Below the pieces are notes generated by a model, which saw nothing but the letters and a program-made list of their open reading frames with translations, ran no database searches and was not told where the DNA came from. 64,000 bases of DNA from NCBI RefSeq assembly GCF_024124545.1, contig NZ_JAMXSF010000005.1:124001-188000 (forward strand). Direction: 5' to 3'. Position 1 is the stretch's first letter; each line of letters opens with the position of its first letter. This document shows positions 27,301 to 36,530 of the stretch, one piece after another. A program made the translations under genes and the position numbers. Source of the stretch: Pseudoalteromonas sp. XMcav2-N (GTDB taxonomy: Bacteria > Pseudomonadota > Gammaproteobacteria > Enterobacterales > Alteromonadaceae).

Positions 27301-29280
27301 CCTGTTGATGTAGAATTTAGTTCGACCTGTGCTGATGAAGGCACAGCAACAATTGATTCACAGGTGAGGTCTATCAATGGCGTTGCCAGTTCAACGTTCA
27401 GAGCAAACGGTTGTAATGGTCTTGACACTGTGGTGGCGACGATTACATCTGGTGGCGGTGTAAATCAACCTGAGTCCATTCAATTCAGAGTATTGGAGGC
27501 TGAAGCCCAGGCTATTGCTTTTGTTTCTGCATCTAACGCGTTTATCGGTTTACCTCCAGGTATTGGGGGAGTGCCAACAACTTCTGTTCTAAAATTTAAG
27601 CTGACAGATACAGATAGTTTGCCATTAAAGCAAAAGCGGATGGACTTTAAGGTCTCAGATCAATCCGGTGAAGCTTTGCTCGTAAACTATAGTAGCAGTA
27701 CTGATAATGAAGGGGTTGCGCAAACCACTATCACATCGGGGATAGTGCCGGGCGCTCTGGTCGTTGAAGCCTGCTATGTCAAAGATGAGCTGTATAAAGA
27801 CCTGCCGGATGGACAAAATGTAACGTGCTGGCAGTCGCAAATCGATCTCTGTGCTTCTCTCTCTGAATCTGAACTCGACGAAGGAAAGTTTGGCTGTGTC
27901 AAAGATGAAACATTGACCCTTATTCCAATCGCAGACCAAATCAATGCGGTGTCTTCTGGCGTTATCTTGTCATCGGGTGTGCCTGATCAAAACAGTTTCG
28001 ACGCCGCACCGACTAAGAATAACCTTAATGCATTGAACAATATCGGTGTAACAACGGATATCCATGTGTATTTTGGCGACCAGTTCAATCAGTTGTCGGG
28101 TGATAATATCGTTGCCAATGTGCTCGCAGAAGCGGGTGTTGTTGGTGCCATTGGCGGATCAGCAAGTAGCACATATGAATGTCAGGCTGTTGACGGCTTG
28201 TGTGTTGTTCAATGGAGACGCCAGGGAGATATTCCGTTTAGTGACACAAAATGGGGGAATACCCTCGATAGGGTTTGTGATACATATTTTGGACAGACTG
28301 CACCATGTATTGGCGGGTACCCCGCGAACAACTTAGATGGCAATCCGATAGTGCAAGGGGGAAGGGTATCTATTCTCGTCACTGCCAAGGGTCAGGAGAG
28401 CTTTGTTGATAAACCCAGTTCAGATGGAATAGAAAGAAGAAATGGTCGATTCGACCAGGGGGAATTCTATACTGCATTCGATTTGCCGGAAGCCTTTATT
28501 GATAATAATGAAGACGGCAAGTTCAGAAACTGTGACGAAAATGGGGAGAACTGCCAACCGGTTAGCTGTGACTTGCCTTCTCAAGATTGTGAACCTGGTA
28601 ACAGCACTGGCGGGCATTTCGAAACCTTTAGTGATATCAACAACAACGGCGTATATGATAAAGCTGATGGTATTTATAACGGCCTGTTATGCTCTGAAGA
28701 GGCGATGAATGCTGAGGGCGGTCCTTACTGTACAAGAGATTTGATTGAAGTACGAAAGACGTTCGAAATTGTCTTGTCGGGTAACATACCTTATGTCAGA
28801 TTTGCGGTTCCCAAGACATATATGAATCCCGCCTACGCAACGGATCCGGTTGCTAACCCCGTCAGTTGTGATGCGTCATCTGTGGCTTTGTTTATTGGAT
28901 TGGCGTCTCTCGAAGATTCGAATAGTGCTGATTACTGTGATATCGAACAAATAGACCTTACTCATGCTAACGTTGGGGCTACCACTTTTATTCCCGTACA
29001 TATTTTCTATTCGGATATTAACGGCAATACGTTACCGGCTGGCACCACTATCACCATTACAACAAACAATGGTGAAGTCGGTGTGGGTAGCCTGACAGGA
29101 ACTATTACTGATTCAACTGCAAGTGGTACGCTAGAGGCGGTCGTTTCAATTTCCAGAGAGGCAGCATCTAACAGCAGAACCGTCGGAAATATGACTGTCA
29201 CCTTTACTATTCCATCAGCCAGTGGAGATGGAGAATCTACAGTTCATACCAGAACGTTGAGCATTATAGACGCTGGCTAA
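24352..29280 (+). CDS. Giant cell-surface lipoprotein with Ig-like (invasin-type) repeats
   Basis: 1642 residues. The signal peptide ends in lipobox LLMIAC (Cys near residue 19) followed by GGGG, so a lipoprotein, probably surface-exposed. From about residue 39 to 1050 there are roughly nine divergent Ig-like (Big_1-like) units of 105-125 residues. They share NPI/NPL...G.PV.N..V, a TDxNGEA turn (LTDSNGEAKV, RTDANGQAEI) and often end in AGDGG. The last third differs: Cys-rich with acidic Asp/Asn turns resembling EF-hand or dockerin loops (DNNEDGKFRNCDENGENC; DINNNGVYDKADG). Family function is adhesion or surface architecture; the target is unknown. No secretion partner gene nearby. Confidence 0.8.
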   Translation: MSLMRWFSITLLSLLMIACGGGGSIEKDTSGGGGTNTDYELVLSTSSASGGSLSISNPITITAKLTNDGAPVANNLVKFTNDEFSDFASVSSQLTDSNGEAKVTIIANRLGGAGTISATADVGENTVSGSVPYAAAGDGGIQIAMTITGSDGQPINATNPISGTEIATVTAILTDNGTPLNGQVLEFSKEADSEDLLVTNGNSNVQTDANGAARLLVQATDKVGAGYVQVTYNEDINARIGFESAGNPFYDKEVYDLRVQLVNAAEQASSDLSLANPLTAQIQLTLNEQPVANAEIAVSVEASARFAKPTESVRTDANGQAEIQIFATETATVDQQLDAFTATYSVSGDEAARTVASYVGAGDGGLQMTVSVVDSAGNAITKENPLLMEREGTVEVNLTRDGAPVANELVTVGELVRSVIDDEAALTNDDGDAIFKLTVNNSKGWEEFDVSYAGRALATGRYYSQGIVAGEGIQLLVSVVDDQNNAINQENPLKPGTVTRVVATLTKDGDPIKNELVTISGGTKAVTAPSDGVTITDDNGEAVVTLIPNKIIGWDQVSASYGSGGAAVTEVARYYSDGDEDFGESGYKLLISSSNAQGASNSVSAASPLTLSVNLTLDSDAEENARIQFTVDQYADLEDPFSGDIVKTYSTLTDNTGNTSIRLVDNSTSGAGSVTVSFIENDAVVVSSRLNFISAGDGGIKLSDISLVNSSDRDQDIDASTPLNDQTTGIAIVTLTQNGVPLANKPVLFTTDSLATLNPASGLVQTNASGVAEITVLPTVTSGLGRINVAYELNGVTYTSDEPKYFNSAGASNQNEGDYNIQVRLLTECNSNWDADRETVKLNPSDPSTNCNSITNLESTEIPDIYVSITERQDTSKNIANAIVDITTSVGQVLPSSGRVLTDSQGVALLKFQPGNGSGAGTITASYNGETGSRNFSIGLQSLYLDLSAPHGTDEATALKSGGSMVITASVYSDEAKQNPYTLPVDVEFSSTCADEGTATIDSQVRSINGVASSTFRANGCNGLDTVVATITSGGGVNQPESIQFRVLEAEAQAIAFVSASNAFIGLPPGIGGVPTTSVLKFKLTDTDSLPLKQKRMDFKVSDQSGEALLVNYSSSTDNEGVAQTTITSGIVPGALVVEACYVKDELYKDLPDGQNVTCWQSQIDLCASLSESELDEGKFGCVKDETLTLIPIADQINAVSSGVILSSGVPDQNSFDAAPTKNNLNALNNIGVTTDIHVYFGDQFNQLSGDNIVANVLAEAGVVGAIGGSASSTYECQAVDGLCVVQWRRQGDIPFSDTKWGNTLDRVCDTYFGQTAPCIGGYPANNLDGNPIVQGGRVSILVTAKGQESFVDKPSSDGIERRNGRFDQGEFYTAFDLPEAFIDNNEDGKFRNCDENGENCQPVSCDLPSQDCEPGNSTGGHFETFSDINNNGVYDKADGIYNGLLCSEEAMNAEGGPYCTRDLIEVRKTFEIVLSGNIPYVRFAVPKTYMNPAYATDPVANPVSCDASSVALFIGLASLEDSNSADYCDIEQIDLTHANVGATTFIPVHIFYSDINGNTLPAGTTITITTNNGEVGVGSLTGTITDSTASGTLEAVVSISREAASNSRTVGNMTVTFTIPSASGDGESTVHTRTLSIIDAG

Positions 29281-29292
29281 CAACGTCAAAAC

Positions 29293-29318
29293 AAGGGCCA
29301 AATTATTGGCCCTTTTTC
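29293..29318 (+). terminator. Intrinsic terminator after the Ig-like lipoprotein
   Basis: 8-bp stem aagggcca (29293-29300) / tggccctt (29307-29314), loop aattat, followed by ttt. Confidence 0.85.
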
Positions 29319-29534
29319 TTTAACCCTTGAAATTCCTTTCATATCCGCTATATTCGCCCTTTCCATCAAGCAATCTATACGCCTGGGTAAATTAGCAACA
29401 ACAATTGTTCATAAAATCACTGCTTGGCGAAAAGATCGAACGAAAAGCTTGTAACAATAGGTATTTGTGGATATACCTATATTTAATCGCGCCCAATGAA
29501 GGGCAACAACCAGACAGAAGTCAAATAGGCAGCT

Positions 29535-32177
29535 ATGGGCAAATCGCTAGTAATCGTAGAGTCTCCCGCAAAGGCAAAAACTATCAATAAGTACCTGGGT
29601 AAAGACTACATTGTGAAATCCAGTGTTGGTCATATCCGTGATCTTCCTACCTCAGGCGCAGGTAAAACTAAAGGCCTGGCAACGAAATCTCCCGCTGAAG
29701 TGAGAAAGATGTCGCCAGAGGAAAAGGCTGAATATAGAAAGAAGAAAGATTACGCGAACCTGGTTGCCCGGATGGGAATAGACCCGGAAAAAGGCTGGGA
29801 ACCGCACTATGAAGTGCTACCTGGCAAAGAAAAAGTCGTACAAGAACTGGCTAAGCTCGCAGAAAATGCAGACACCATCTATCTCGCAACCGATTTGGAT
29901 AGAGAGGGAGAGGCAATCGCGTGGCACCTTGAAGAAGTGATCGGTGCTGATGCAAGCAAATACAAGCGTGTTGTATTTAACGAAATCACCAAAAATGCTA
30001 TCACACAGGCGTTTGAGGCACCAGGGCAGTTAAACACCGACATGGTGTATGCGCAACAGGCACGACGTTTCCTCGACCGCGTTGTTGGTTTTATGGTATC
30101 TCCTTTGTTGTGGCAAAAAGTCGCGCGCGGATTATCAGCCGGTCGTGTTCAGTCTGTGGCCGTTCGCTTACTGGTAGAACGTGAACGTGAAATCAAAGCG
30201 TTTATTCCGGAAGAGTTTTGGGATATTCATGCAGACACAGCTTTAGCGGAACAAGACGTCCGCTTTGCCGTGACCAAGTATCAGGGTGAAGCTTTTAAAC
30301 CACTGAACGAAACTCAAGCTAACAAAGCCGTTACAGAGCTGCAAAAAGCACAGTATCAGGTTGTTAAGGTTGAAGAGAAACCCAGTAAGAGCCGTCCCAG
30401 TGCACCTTTTATTACCTCAACCATGCAGCAGGCGGCAAGCACTCGTCTGGGCTACGGGGTGAAAAAGACCATGATGCTGGCACAACGTTTGTACGAAGCG
30501 GGTTACATTACCTATATGCGTACAGACTCAACCAACCTGTCTAATGATGCGGTTGAAATGGCCCGTGGTTATATTTTGGATAACTTTGGTGATAAGTACT
30601 TGCCGGGTGCTCCCATTAAATACAGTGCAAAAGACAATGCTCAGGAAGCGCACGAGGCAATCCGTCCTTCTGATGTTAAAATCCTTTCCGGACATGTTGA
30701 AGGCGTTGATGCTGATGCTAAGAAGCTCTATGAGCTTATCTGGCGTCAGTTTGTTGCCTGTCAGATGACACCAGCAGAATACGACCTGACTAATATCACT
30801 GTAGGTGCAGGCGATTACACGCTTAAAGCACGCGGTCGAGTGTTGCGTTTTGACGGTTGGACACGTGTGCAGCCAGCAGTACGTAAGAAAAACGAAGAGG
30901 AACAGGCACTGCCAGCCGTTGCGGTAGGTGATACCGTGCAGTTGCAGGCGCTGGATCCAAAGCAGCACTTTACTAAACCGCCGGCACGCTTTAGTGAGGC
31001 GAGCTTGGTTAAAGAGCTTGAAAAACGAGGCATTGGCCGTCCATCTACTTATGCGTCAATTATCTCGACCATTCAGGATCGTGGTTACGTGCGAGTGGAA
31101 AACCGCCGTTTCTATGCTGAAAAAATGGGGGAGATTGTTACTGACCGGTTGATAGAAAACTTCGACGAACTGATGGACTTTGATTTTACCGCCAAGATGG
31201 AAAATCGCCTGGACGAAATCGCTGAGGGTGATCGTGTCTGGACTCAGGTACTTGATAAATTCTACGCCGATTTTTCTAACCAGCTTGAACTGGCTGGTAA
31301 AGAGGAAGCCGAAGGCGGCATGCGTCAGAATGTCATGGTTGAGACCGACATCGATTGTCCAACCTGTGGTCGTAAGATGGGGATCCGCACGGCTTCTACC
31401 GGGGTATTCCTGGGTTGTACCGGCTACAACTTACCGCCAAAAGAGCGCTGTACGACGACCATGAACCTCATCCCGGGTGATGAAGCGGTTGATGCGGATG
31501 TAGAAGACGCAGAAACCGAAAGTCTGAGACAGATGAAGCGTTGTCCTAAGTGCGAAACCGCGATGGACTCTTATCTGATTGATGAAAAGCGTAAGCTACA
31601 TGTCTGTGGTAATAACCCGGGTTGTAGTGGCTACGTGATTGAGGAAGGCAGCTTCAAGATTAAAGGCTATGACGGGCCGGTCATCGAGTGCGACAAGTGT
31701 GGCGCAGACATGCAGCTTAAGTCAGGCCGTTTCGGTAAGTACTTTGACTGTACCAGTGAAGACTGCAAAAACACGCGTAAGCTGCTGAAAAGCGGTGAGC
31801 CTGCGCCACCTAAAGAAGATCCGGTGCACTTACCTGAACTCCCGTGTGAGAAGTCAGAAGCTTATTTTGTGCTTCGTGACGGTGCATCTGGTATTTTCCT
31901 GGCTGCGCATACCTTCCCTAAATCCAGGGAAACACGTGCGCCTAAAGTGGCTGAGCTTAAACGCTTCAGGGATCGTATTTCGCCTAAGTTCTATTATCTG
32001 GCGGATGCGCCAGAGCAGGATAGTGATGGTAACCTGGCCGTAGTAAGGTACTCTCGTAAAACCAAATCGCAATATGTGATGACGGAAGTCGAAGGAAAAG
32101 CCACAGGCTGGAAAGCGACCTACGAAAACGGTAAGTGGGTTGAGGAAGAGAAAAAGCGTAAGAGCGCTAAGTCCTAA
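29535..32177 (+). CDS. topA: DNA topoisomerase I
   Basis: Type IA topoisomerase relaxing negative supercoils. 880 residues: Toprim domain with [12 protein letters not shown] and [16 protein letters not shown], core with catalytic tyrosine Y327 in [20 protein letters not shown], and the C-terminus with three zinc-ribbon-like Cys clusters (CPTCGRKMG...C; CPKCETAM...C; CDKCGADM...C) plus a basic tail. Domain order and length match the E. coli enzyme (865). ATG follows a T/A-rich leader with a weak ribosome site. Own terminator. Confidence 0.97.
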   Translation: MGKSLVIVESPAKAKTINKYLGKDYIVKSSVGHIRDLPTSGAGKTKGLATKSPAEVRKMSPEEKAEYRKKKDYANLVARMGIDPEKGWEPHYEVLPGKEKVVQELAKLAENADTIYLATDLDREGEAIAWHLEEVIGADASKYKRVVFNEITKNAITQAFEAPGQLNTDMVYAQQARRFLDRVVGFMVSPLLWQKVARGLSAGRVQSVAVRLLVEREREIKAFIPEEFWDIHADTALAEQDVRFAVTKYQGEAFKPLNETQANKAVTELQKAQYQVVKVEEKPSKSRPSAPFITSTMQQAASTRLGYGVKKTMMLAQRLYEAGYITYMRTDSTNLSNDAVEMARGYILDNFGDKYLPGAPIKYSAKDNAQEAHEAIRPSDVKILSGHVEGVDADAKKLYELIWRQFVACQMTPAEYDLTNITVGAGDYTLKARGRVLRFDGWTRVQPAVRKKNEEEQALPAVAVGDTVQLQALDPKQHFTKPPARFSEASLVKELEKRGIGRPSTYASIISTIQDRGYVRVENRRFYAEKMGEIVTDRLIENFDELMDFDFTAKMENRLDEIAEGDRVWTQVLDKFYADFSNQLELAGKEEAEGGMRQNVMVETDIDCPTCGRKMGIRTASTGVFLGCTGYNLPPKERCTTTMNLIPGDEAVDADVEDAETESLRQMKRCPKCETAMDSYLIDEKRKLHVCGNNPGCSGYVIEEGSFKIKGYDGPVIECDKCGADMQLKSGRFGKYFDCTSEDCKNTRKLLKSGEPAPPKEDPVHLPELPCEKSEAYFVLRDGASGIFLAAHTFPKSRETRAPKVAELKRFRDRISPKFYYLADAPEQDSDGNLAVVRYSRKTKSQYVMTEVEGKATGWKATYENGKWVEEEKKRKSAKS

Positions 32178-32209
32178 ATAACCAGTTTGATTACCCTATG
32201 ATTGAAAAC

Positions 32210-32239
32210 AAAAAGGCCAGCAAAAACTGGCCTTTTTTG
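32210..32239. terminator. Bidirectional terminator after topA
   Basis: 11-bp stem aaaaaggccag (32210-32220) / ctggccttttt (32227-32237), loop caaaaa. It serves topA and the convergent small gene. Confidence 0.9.
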
Positions 32240-32250
32240 ATCTTTGAGTA

Positions 32251-32499
32251 TTAGGTGTCGACTTCTGTCACGGCCACGTAGCCGCTGGCAGATAGCTCCT
32301 CGTTAACACACTGCAAAACGTACTGACGTAGCGCATCGGTTGCAACTTCGTCATCCTGAGCCCATTCAACACACATTTGTGTCAGCTTTGCAACTAGGCT
32401 AGCTGGTGCACTTTGTAGTTGCGAGTCATCTGCAGCAACTGAGGTTGAAGTTAAAGTAGCGGCTAAAACGCAGCTCGCCAGGGCTGAAAATAGTTTCAT
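32251..32499 (-). CDS. Small exported protein of unknown function
   Basis: 82 residues. Signal peptide MKLFSALASCVLAATLTSTS with cleavage near SVAA, leaving a mature part of about 59 residues that is acidic and helical with two cysteines (CVEWAQDD and VLQCVNEEL), probably a disulfide-stabilised helical hairpin. aaagga ribosome site 8 nt before the ATG and a shared terminator support a real gene. I do not recognise the family. Confidence 0.65.
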   Translation of the reverse strand: MKLFSALASCVLAATLTSTSVAADDSQLQSAPASLVAKLTQMCVEWAQDDEVATDALRQYVLQCVNEELSASGYVAVTEVDT

Positions 32500-32719
32500 T
32501 GATGTTTCCTTTTGTGTTTAGTGTAACGTTTCGTCACAGTGAATTTTTAAACTAAAACGCAAAAAAAGAACAACGAAATAAATCACTCTTAAAAATAAGT
32601 GAATGTGATTTGAAGAACAATCGACTGTTTTTGATTAGGGAACTGCCGACATAACAATGATATACTCGAGTACATCTGACTTATAGAAGACCCGCCCGGG
32701 CACTGAAAAGGACGGTACA

Positions 32720-34201
32720 ATGAAAAATAATCGCGGACGATTCCGCATACTGCTCAGACACAGCCTGATTGCTGTTGGCCTGCTCAGCGGCACAGTCAGC
32801 CATGCCGACACAGTTGGCCTGACTCCTTGCTATGCCAAGGGACTTGCTGATCAGCTGCTGTGCGGCAGTGTGGAGCAGCCCTTATCGGAAAATAACAGTG
32901 AACAGATCAGCATACACTATGCAGTGATCCCAGCTATTAAACAGGTCCATCCAACAGAAGCCATTTTGGCATTCGCTGGCGGACCGGGGCAATCAGCCAT
33001 TGACGTTGCGGCCGTCTTTGCACGTGTCTTGCGTTATGCCCGCGAAGAGCGGGATATCATTTTGGTTGATCAACGTGGTACCGGTAAATCCAGTTTGCTT
33101 CAGTGTGACATGGATCCTCTTGAGGCACAGTTTGCCTTTAATGACGATGCGCTGCCCATTTTTGAATACAGTCGTGAAGAAACCCAGAAGTGTAAAACCA
33201 AGCTTAATACTGATCTCAGCCATTTTACCACAGCTGCGGCAGTCAAGGATTTTGAAGCGGTACGCCTCGAGCTGGGATACAAAAAACTTCACCTCTTTGG
33301 GGCGTCTTATGGTACGCGTATCGCACAAGAGTATATGCGTCGCTACCCAGAAGCTGTGGCGAGTGCAACACTCGATGGCGTGGTACCTATGCAGCAAAGT
33401 TTGATTGCGATAGGCGAGGCCATAGACGACTCATTACAGGCGATATTCTCAGAATGTGCTGACAGCGTTGAATGTAGCCGTCAGTATCCGCAACTGGCAC
33501 ACCAGTACCAGACGCTGCTTGACACACTGATAGCGCAACCAGCGACGGTACAGGTACCACATCCCAGAATGCACAACCTCATTGGGCTGGTGTTGACACA
33601 AAATAAGGTACGTTCGGCCATTCGCATGGCGCTGTATAGCCATACAACACGTGCTCTGGTGCCGCTGGCCATCAGCGAGGCGGTAAAAGGCAATTATTTA
33701 CCTTTGGTTGGGCTGATGGGCAGTGATTCCGCATTTGGCTCGCTGGCGATGGGCATGCACAGTGCAATCGTTTGCGGCGAAGACTGGCCAGCACTCACGG
33801 CACAAACACGGTCGCGTTTTTCCAGCAGTTACTTTGGGCGTCTGATGATGGAGTCACTCGATGCCAGTTGTCCGATATGGCAGGTCAGCGCGGTCAAAAA
33901 AGACTTTTATCAGCCGCTTAGTACGGACATTCCAACCTTATTGTTGTCTGGCGGACTCGATCCCGCAACACCTCCAAGCTGGGCAGAGCTGGCCATGGTT
34001 AATATGACAAATGCGCGTCACCTGATCGCTGATGAGGCAACGCATGGCGTGGCAGGGCAAAGTTGTGCCGATAAACTGGTTGCTGAATTCATCAGTCAGG
34101 GTGACCCCGGCAAACTGGATGACAGCTGTTTAAAAAAGGCGACCGTCAGACGCTATTTTATGAACCCCAATGGCCCCGCAGTGGCAAGCCAGGAGCCGTA
34201 A
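32720..34201 (+). CDS. Exported alpha/beta hydrolase, S33/TAP-like peptidase
   Basis: 493 residues. N-terminal signal peptide ending near SHA (residue 29), so periplasmic or secreted. Alpha/beta hydrolase features: oxyanion HGGP-like AFAGGPGQSA (85-94), VDQRGTGKSS, nucleophile S196 in GASYG, Asp in LSGGLDPATPP and His in ATHGVAG, followed by a TAP C-terminal-like region. Resembles proline iminopeptidase/tripeptidyl aminopeptidases of the S33 family; the peptide substrate is unknown. Its stop is one base before the ABC ATPase start, so it forms an operon with the exporter. Confidence 0.85.
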   Translation: MKNNRGRFRILLRHSLIAVGLLSGTVSHADTVGLTPCYAKGLADQLLCGSVEQPLSENNSEQISIHYAVIPAIKQVHPTEAILAFAGGPGQSAIDVAAVFARVLRYAREERDIILVDQRGTGKSSLLQCDMDPLEAQFAFNDDALPIFEYSREETQKCKTKLNTDLSHFTTAAAVKDFEAVRLELGYKKLHLFGASYGTRIAQEYMRRYPEAVASATLDGVVPMQQSLIAIGEAIDDSLQAIFSECADSVECSRQYPQLAHQYQTLLDTLIAQPATVQVPHPRMHNLIGLVLTQNKVRSAIRMALYSHTTRALVPLAISEAVKGNYLPLVGLMGSDSAFGSLAMGMHSAIVCGEDWPALTAQTRSRFSSSYFGRLMMESLDASCPIWQVSAVKKDFYQPLSTDIPTLLLSGGLDPATPPSWAELAMVNMTNARHLIADEATHGVAGQSCADKLVAEFISQGDPGKLDDSCLKKATVRRYFMNPNGPAVASQEP

Positions 34202-34202
34202 C

Positions 34203-34937
34203 ATGATCAAAGTACACAATCTTAAAAAACAAATCGCCTCAGTGGACGCGATGGATGGCCTGAGCTTTAGTGCCGAAAACGGCCATATCACCGGGTTACT
34301 GGGTCCAAACGGGGCTGGCAAAACAACCTGTCTGAGAACTGTGTTTGGTTTGCTGCAAGCTGACGACGGGTACGCTGAGATCGATGGAATAAAGGTTCAC
34401 GAAGATCCGATGGCTGCAAAACAACAGCTGGGTTTGTTTCCGGACCCATGCGGCCTCTATGAACGCCTGACACCCAGAGAATATATTGAGTTTTATGCGC
34501 AGCTGAGTGGTATGACGAAAACTGCGGCAAAAGCGGCGACTCAACGCGTTATTGAACAGCTGAAAATGACCGACATTGCCGACAGGCGCTGCCAGGGATT
34601 TTCTCAGGGTCAGCGAATGAAAACAGCACTGGCTCAGGCAATCGTGCATCAGCCACGCAACATCATTCTTGATGAGCCTACTCGCGGTCTGGATGTAATG
34701 AGTACCCGCGTACTCAGGGAGCTATTGCTAATGCTTAAGGAGCAGGGCCATTGTGTGCTGTTTTCAAGCCATGTAATGCAGGAAGTAGCCGCATTGTGCG
34801 ACCATGTTGTGGTGATGGCTAAAGGTAAAGTGGTTGCTCAGGGCACACCGGACCAGCTTTGTGAGCAGACAGGTAAAGCGAGCCTGGAAGAGGCGTTTAT
34901 CGTACTGATAGGCAGCGATGAGGGGATTGCGGCATGA
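34203..34937 (+). CDS. ABC transporter ATP-binding protein, NatA-like
   Basis: 244 residues: Walker A LLGPNGAGKTT, Q-loop LGLFPD, signature FSQGQRMKTALAQA, Walker B NIILDEPTRGLD and switch His in FSSHVMQE. Resembles NatA, the ATPase of a Na+-extruding exporter, but the same family drives many other exporters. Starts one base after the hydrolase stop and overlaps the permease gene by 4 bp (ATGA), so a three-gene unit is translated together. A TTG further upstream lies inside the hydrolase gene and was rejected. Confidence 0.9.
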   Translation: MIKVHNLKKQIASVDAMDGLSFSAENGHITGLLGPNGAGKTTCLRTVFGLLQADDGYAEIDGIKVHEDPMAAKQQLGLFPDPCGLYERLTPREYIEFYAQLSGMTKTAAKAATQRVIEQLKMTDIADRRCQGFSQGQRMKTALAQAIVHQPRNIILDEPTRGLDVMSTRVLRELLLMLKEQGHCVLFSSHVMQEVAALCDHVVVMAKGKVVAQGTPDQLCEQTGKASLEEAFIVLIGSDEGIAA

Positions 34938-36070
34938 TGAGACAGGTAAATATCCTCTTCAAAAAAGAGCTGCTAGATGCGTATCGTGACAAACGTTCGG
35001 TGATGGCTGGCTTGTATTATGCGTTTGGTGCACCTATCGTAATGTGCCTGCTGTTCTCAATCTTGTTGCAACAAATGGCGTCGCCTGAAGCACTAAAAAT
35101 TACCATTGAAGGTGCTGATCGTGCTCCGAATCTGGTTCAGTATCTGGATAGCGCTGAAATTAGTCACAGTGACGCGGACGATGTAAAGCCCATTCGCCTG
35201 GAGATAAGTGAAGACTATCAGCAGGATATGGCCCATGGCCGTAGTGCAACCGTAGTGATTGTTGCTGATAAGTCAGACAGTAAGCTGATCAAATCCGTGC
35301 GCAGACTGGAAACCGCGTTATTGAGATATAACAGCGAAGTTGCGGGACTGCGCCTGGTCGCGCGTGGTATCGATCCTGGCCTGATGCGTGCACTGGACGT
35401 GCAGACACACGACCAGGCTACTCCGGATGCTAAAGGAGGATTGTTTCTTGGCATCGTGACCTTGTCCATCATTATTGCCGTGTTTTACTCCGCAATGAAT
35501 CTAGGCATAGATACCAGCGCGGGCGAGCGGGAACGTAATTCACTGGCGCTGCTGCTGAGTCATCCGTTAAGCAGTATGCAGATTGTATTGGCTAAAGTCG
35601 CCGCGATTGCCACTTTCTCTATTCTGGGATTAGCTCTGGTACTGGTGGTGTCTAAGTTCGCTTACGCCATGGTGGCCTGGGAGCAGCTGGGTTTTAGCAT
35701 TACTCTGGATATTCGTTTTATTCTGGTGAGCTTGATCATCGGAATACCAATTGCCCTCATGTCGGCCAGTATGCTGATTTTTGTGTCCTTCATGGCTAAG
35801 TCATTTAAAGAGGCACAGTCATACGTCACTATGGTTCTCATGGTGCCGGTTGGTCTGAGCATGATGACCAGTTACGATATCGCGACAGAAACTATCCAGT
35901 GGTTGCCGATTGCTGCGCAACAATACGCTATGATTGAACTTATCAAAGGTAATGCGCTGCCATATGCGCCATTGGGCGTGGCGTCGGTTTTTACACTGGC
36001 ATTGTTTGCGTTGTTTACTTACCTGAGTAGCAGAATGCTGAAAAGTGAAAAAGTGGTGTTTGGTTTATAA
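34934..36070 (+). CDS. ABC transporter permease, NatB/ABC-2 type
   Basis: 378 residues. One N-terminal membrane helix (about 25-47), a large extracytoplasmic domain (about 50-165), then five or so helices at the C-terminus, the ABC-2/NatB layout. The ERERNSLALLLSHPLSS segment after the second helix is typical (GEKERGTLE...LL..P in the family). Pairs with the preceding ATPase. Substrate unknown: Na+ by analogy with NatAB, or a peptide or lipid given the neighbouring peptidase. Confidence 0.87.
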   Translation: MMRQVNILFKKELLDAYRDKRSVMAGLYYAFGAPIVMCLLFSILLQQMASPEALKITIEGADRAPNLVQYLDSAEISHSDADDVKPIRLEISEDYQQDMAHGRSATVVIVADKSDSKLIKSVRRLETALLRYNSEVAGLRLVARGIDPGLMRALDVQTHDQATPDAKGGLFLGIVTLSIIIAVFYSAMNLGIDTSAGERERNSLALLLSHPLSSMQIVLAKVAAIATFSILGLALVLVVSKFAYAMVAWEQLGFSITLDIRFILVSLIIGIPIALMSASMLIFVSFMAKSFKEAQSYVTMVLMVPVGLSMMTSYDIATETIQWLPIAAQQYAMIELIKGNALPYAPLGVASVFTLALFALFTYLSSRMLKSEKVVFGL

Positions 36071-36093
36071 CTCGCCCGAGCTGCTTGGCAATC

Positions 36094-36127
36094 ATATCAA
36101 GCCGGCGAACATTAACCGGCTTGATAT
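36094..36127. terminator. 12-bp inverted repeat between permease and small membrane gene
   Basis: atatcaagccgg (36094-36105) / ccggcttgatat (36116-36127) with a 10-nt loop; it overlaps the stop of the convergent gene. There is no clear T-run, so termination is less certain. Confidence 0.55.
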
Positions 36128-36357
36128 ATAAGATAAAACACTGGCAGGCAGCTCAGTAGCCCGACAAAAAATATTTTGAAAAAGCCGTCTCGATTTTCAG
36201 TCAGGTGGGCAAGGCCAATACTGTCTTGATCAGCCTGTTCGAACGGCTTGAAGTACCTGTATATCTTCATGATCAACAAACCAACAATAAACGGCACCAC
36301 CACTACAGTAACCACCAACAACACTAAATACCAAGCTTCCGGTACTGTATTTCTCAT
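36112..36357 (-). CDS. Small two-helix membrane protein, unknown function
   Basis: 81 residues beginning MRNTVPEAWYLV. Two hydrophobic segments (about 8-30 and 60-78) flank a cytoplasmic-looking charged loop (YRYFKPFEQADQDS, LTENRDGFFK). ATG at 36357 is preceded by aaaggtg at a good distance, which decides against an upstream start. Not recognised; convergent with the ABC operon. Confidence 0.65.
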   Translation of the reverse strand: MRNTVPEAWYLVLLVVTVVVVPFIVGLLIMKIYRYFKPFEQADQDSIGLAHLTENRDGFFKIFFVGLLSCLPVFYLIYQAG

Positions 36358-36530
36358 GTTATGTGCACCTTTATTATAAAAAAGGTACATTAGCAAAGAT
36401 ACACCTCTGTCTCAATCTACTTTCAGGTAATTAGCCGTAATGGCAAAAACGACATTTTTAGACTCTACTGACCAAAGGGGGCAATCAAGCGTCCGCATGC
36501 GCAGAGCAAATCAAGTTAAGGAGCAAGCAA

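Noticed and set aside
24470-27600. Possible CRISPR-like or DNA tandem repeats
   Set aside because: The repetition in the Ig-like lipoprotein exists at protein level only; the DNA units are long and diverged, without spacers. No CRISPR array is present anywhere in the window.
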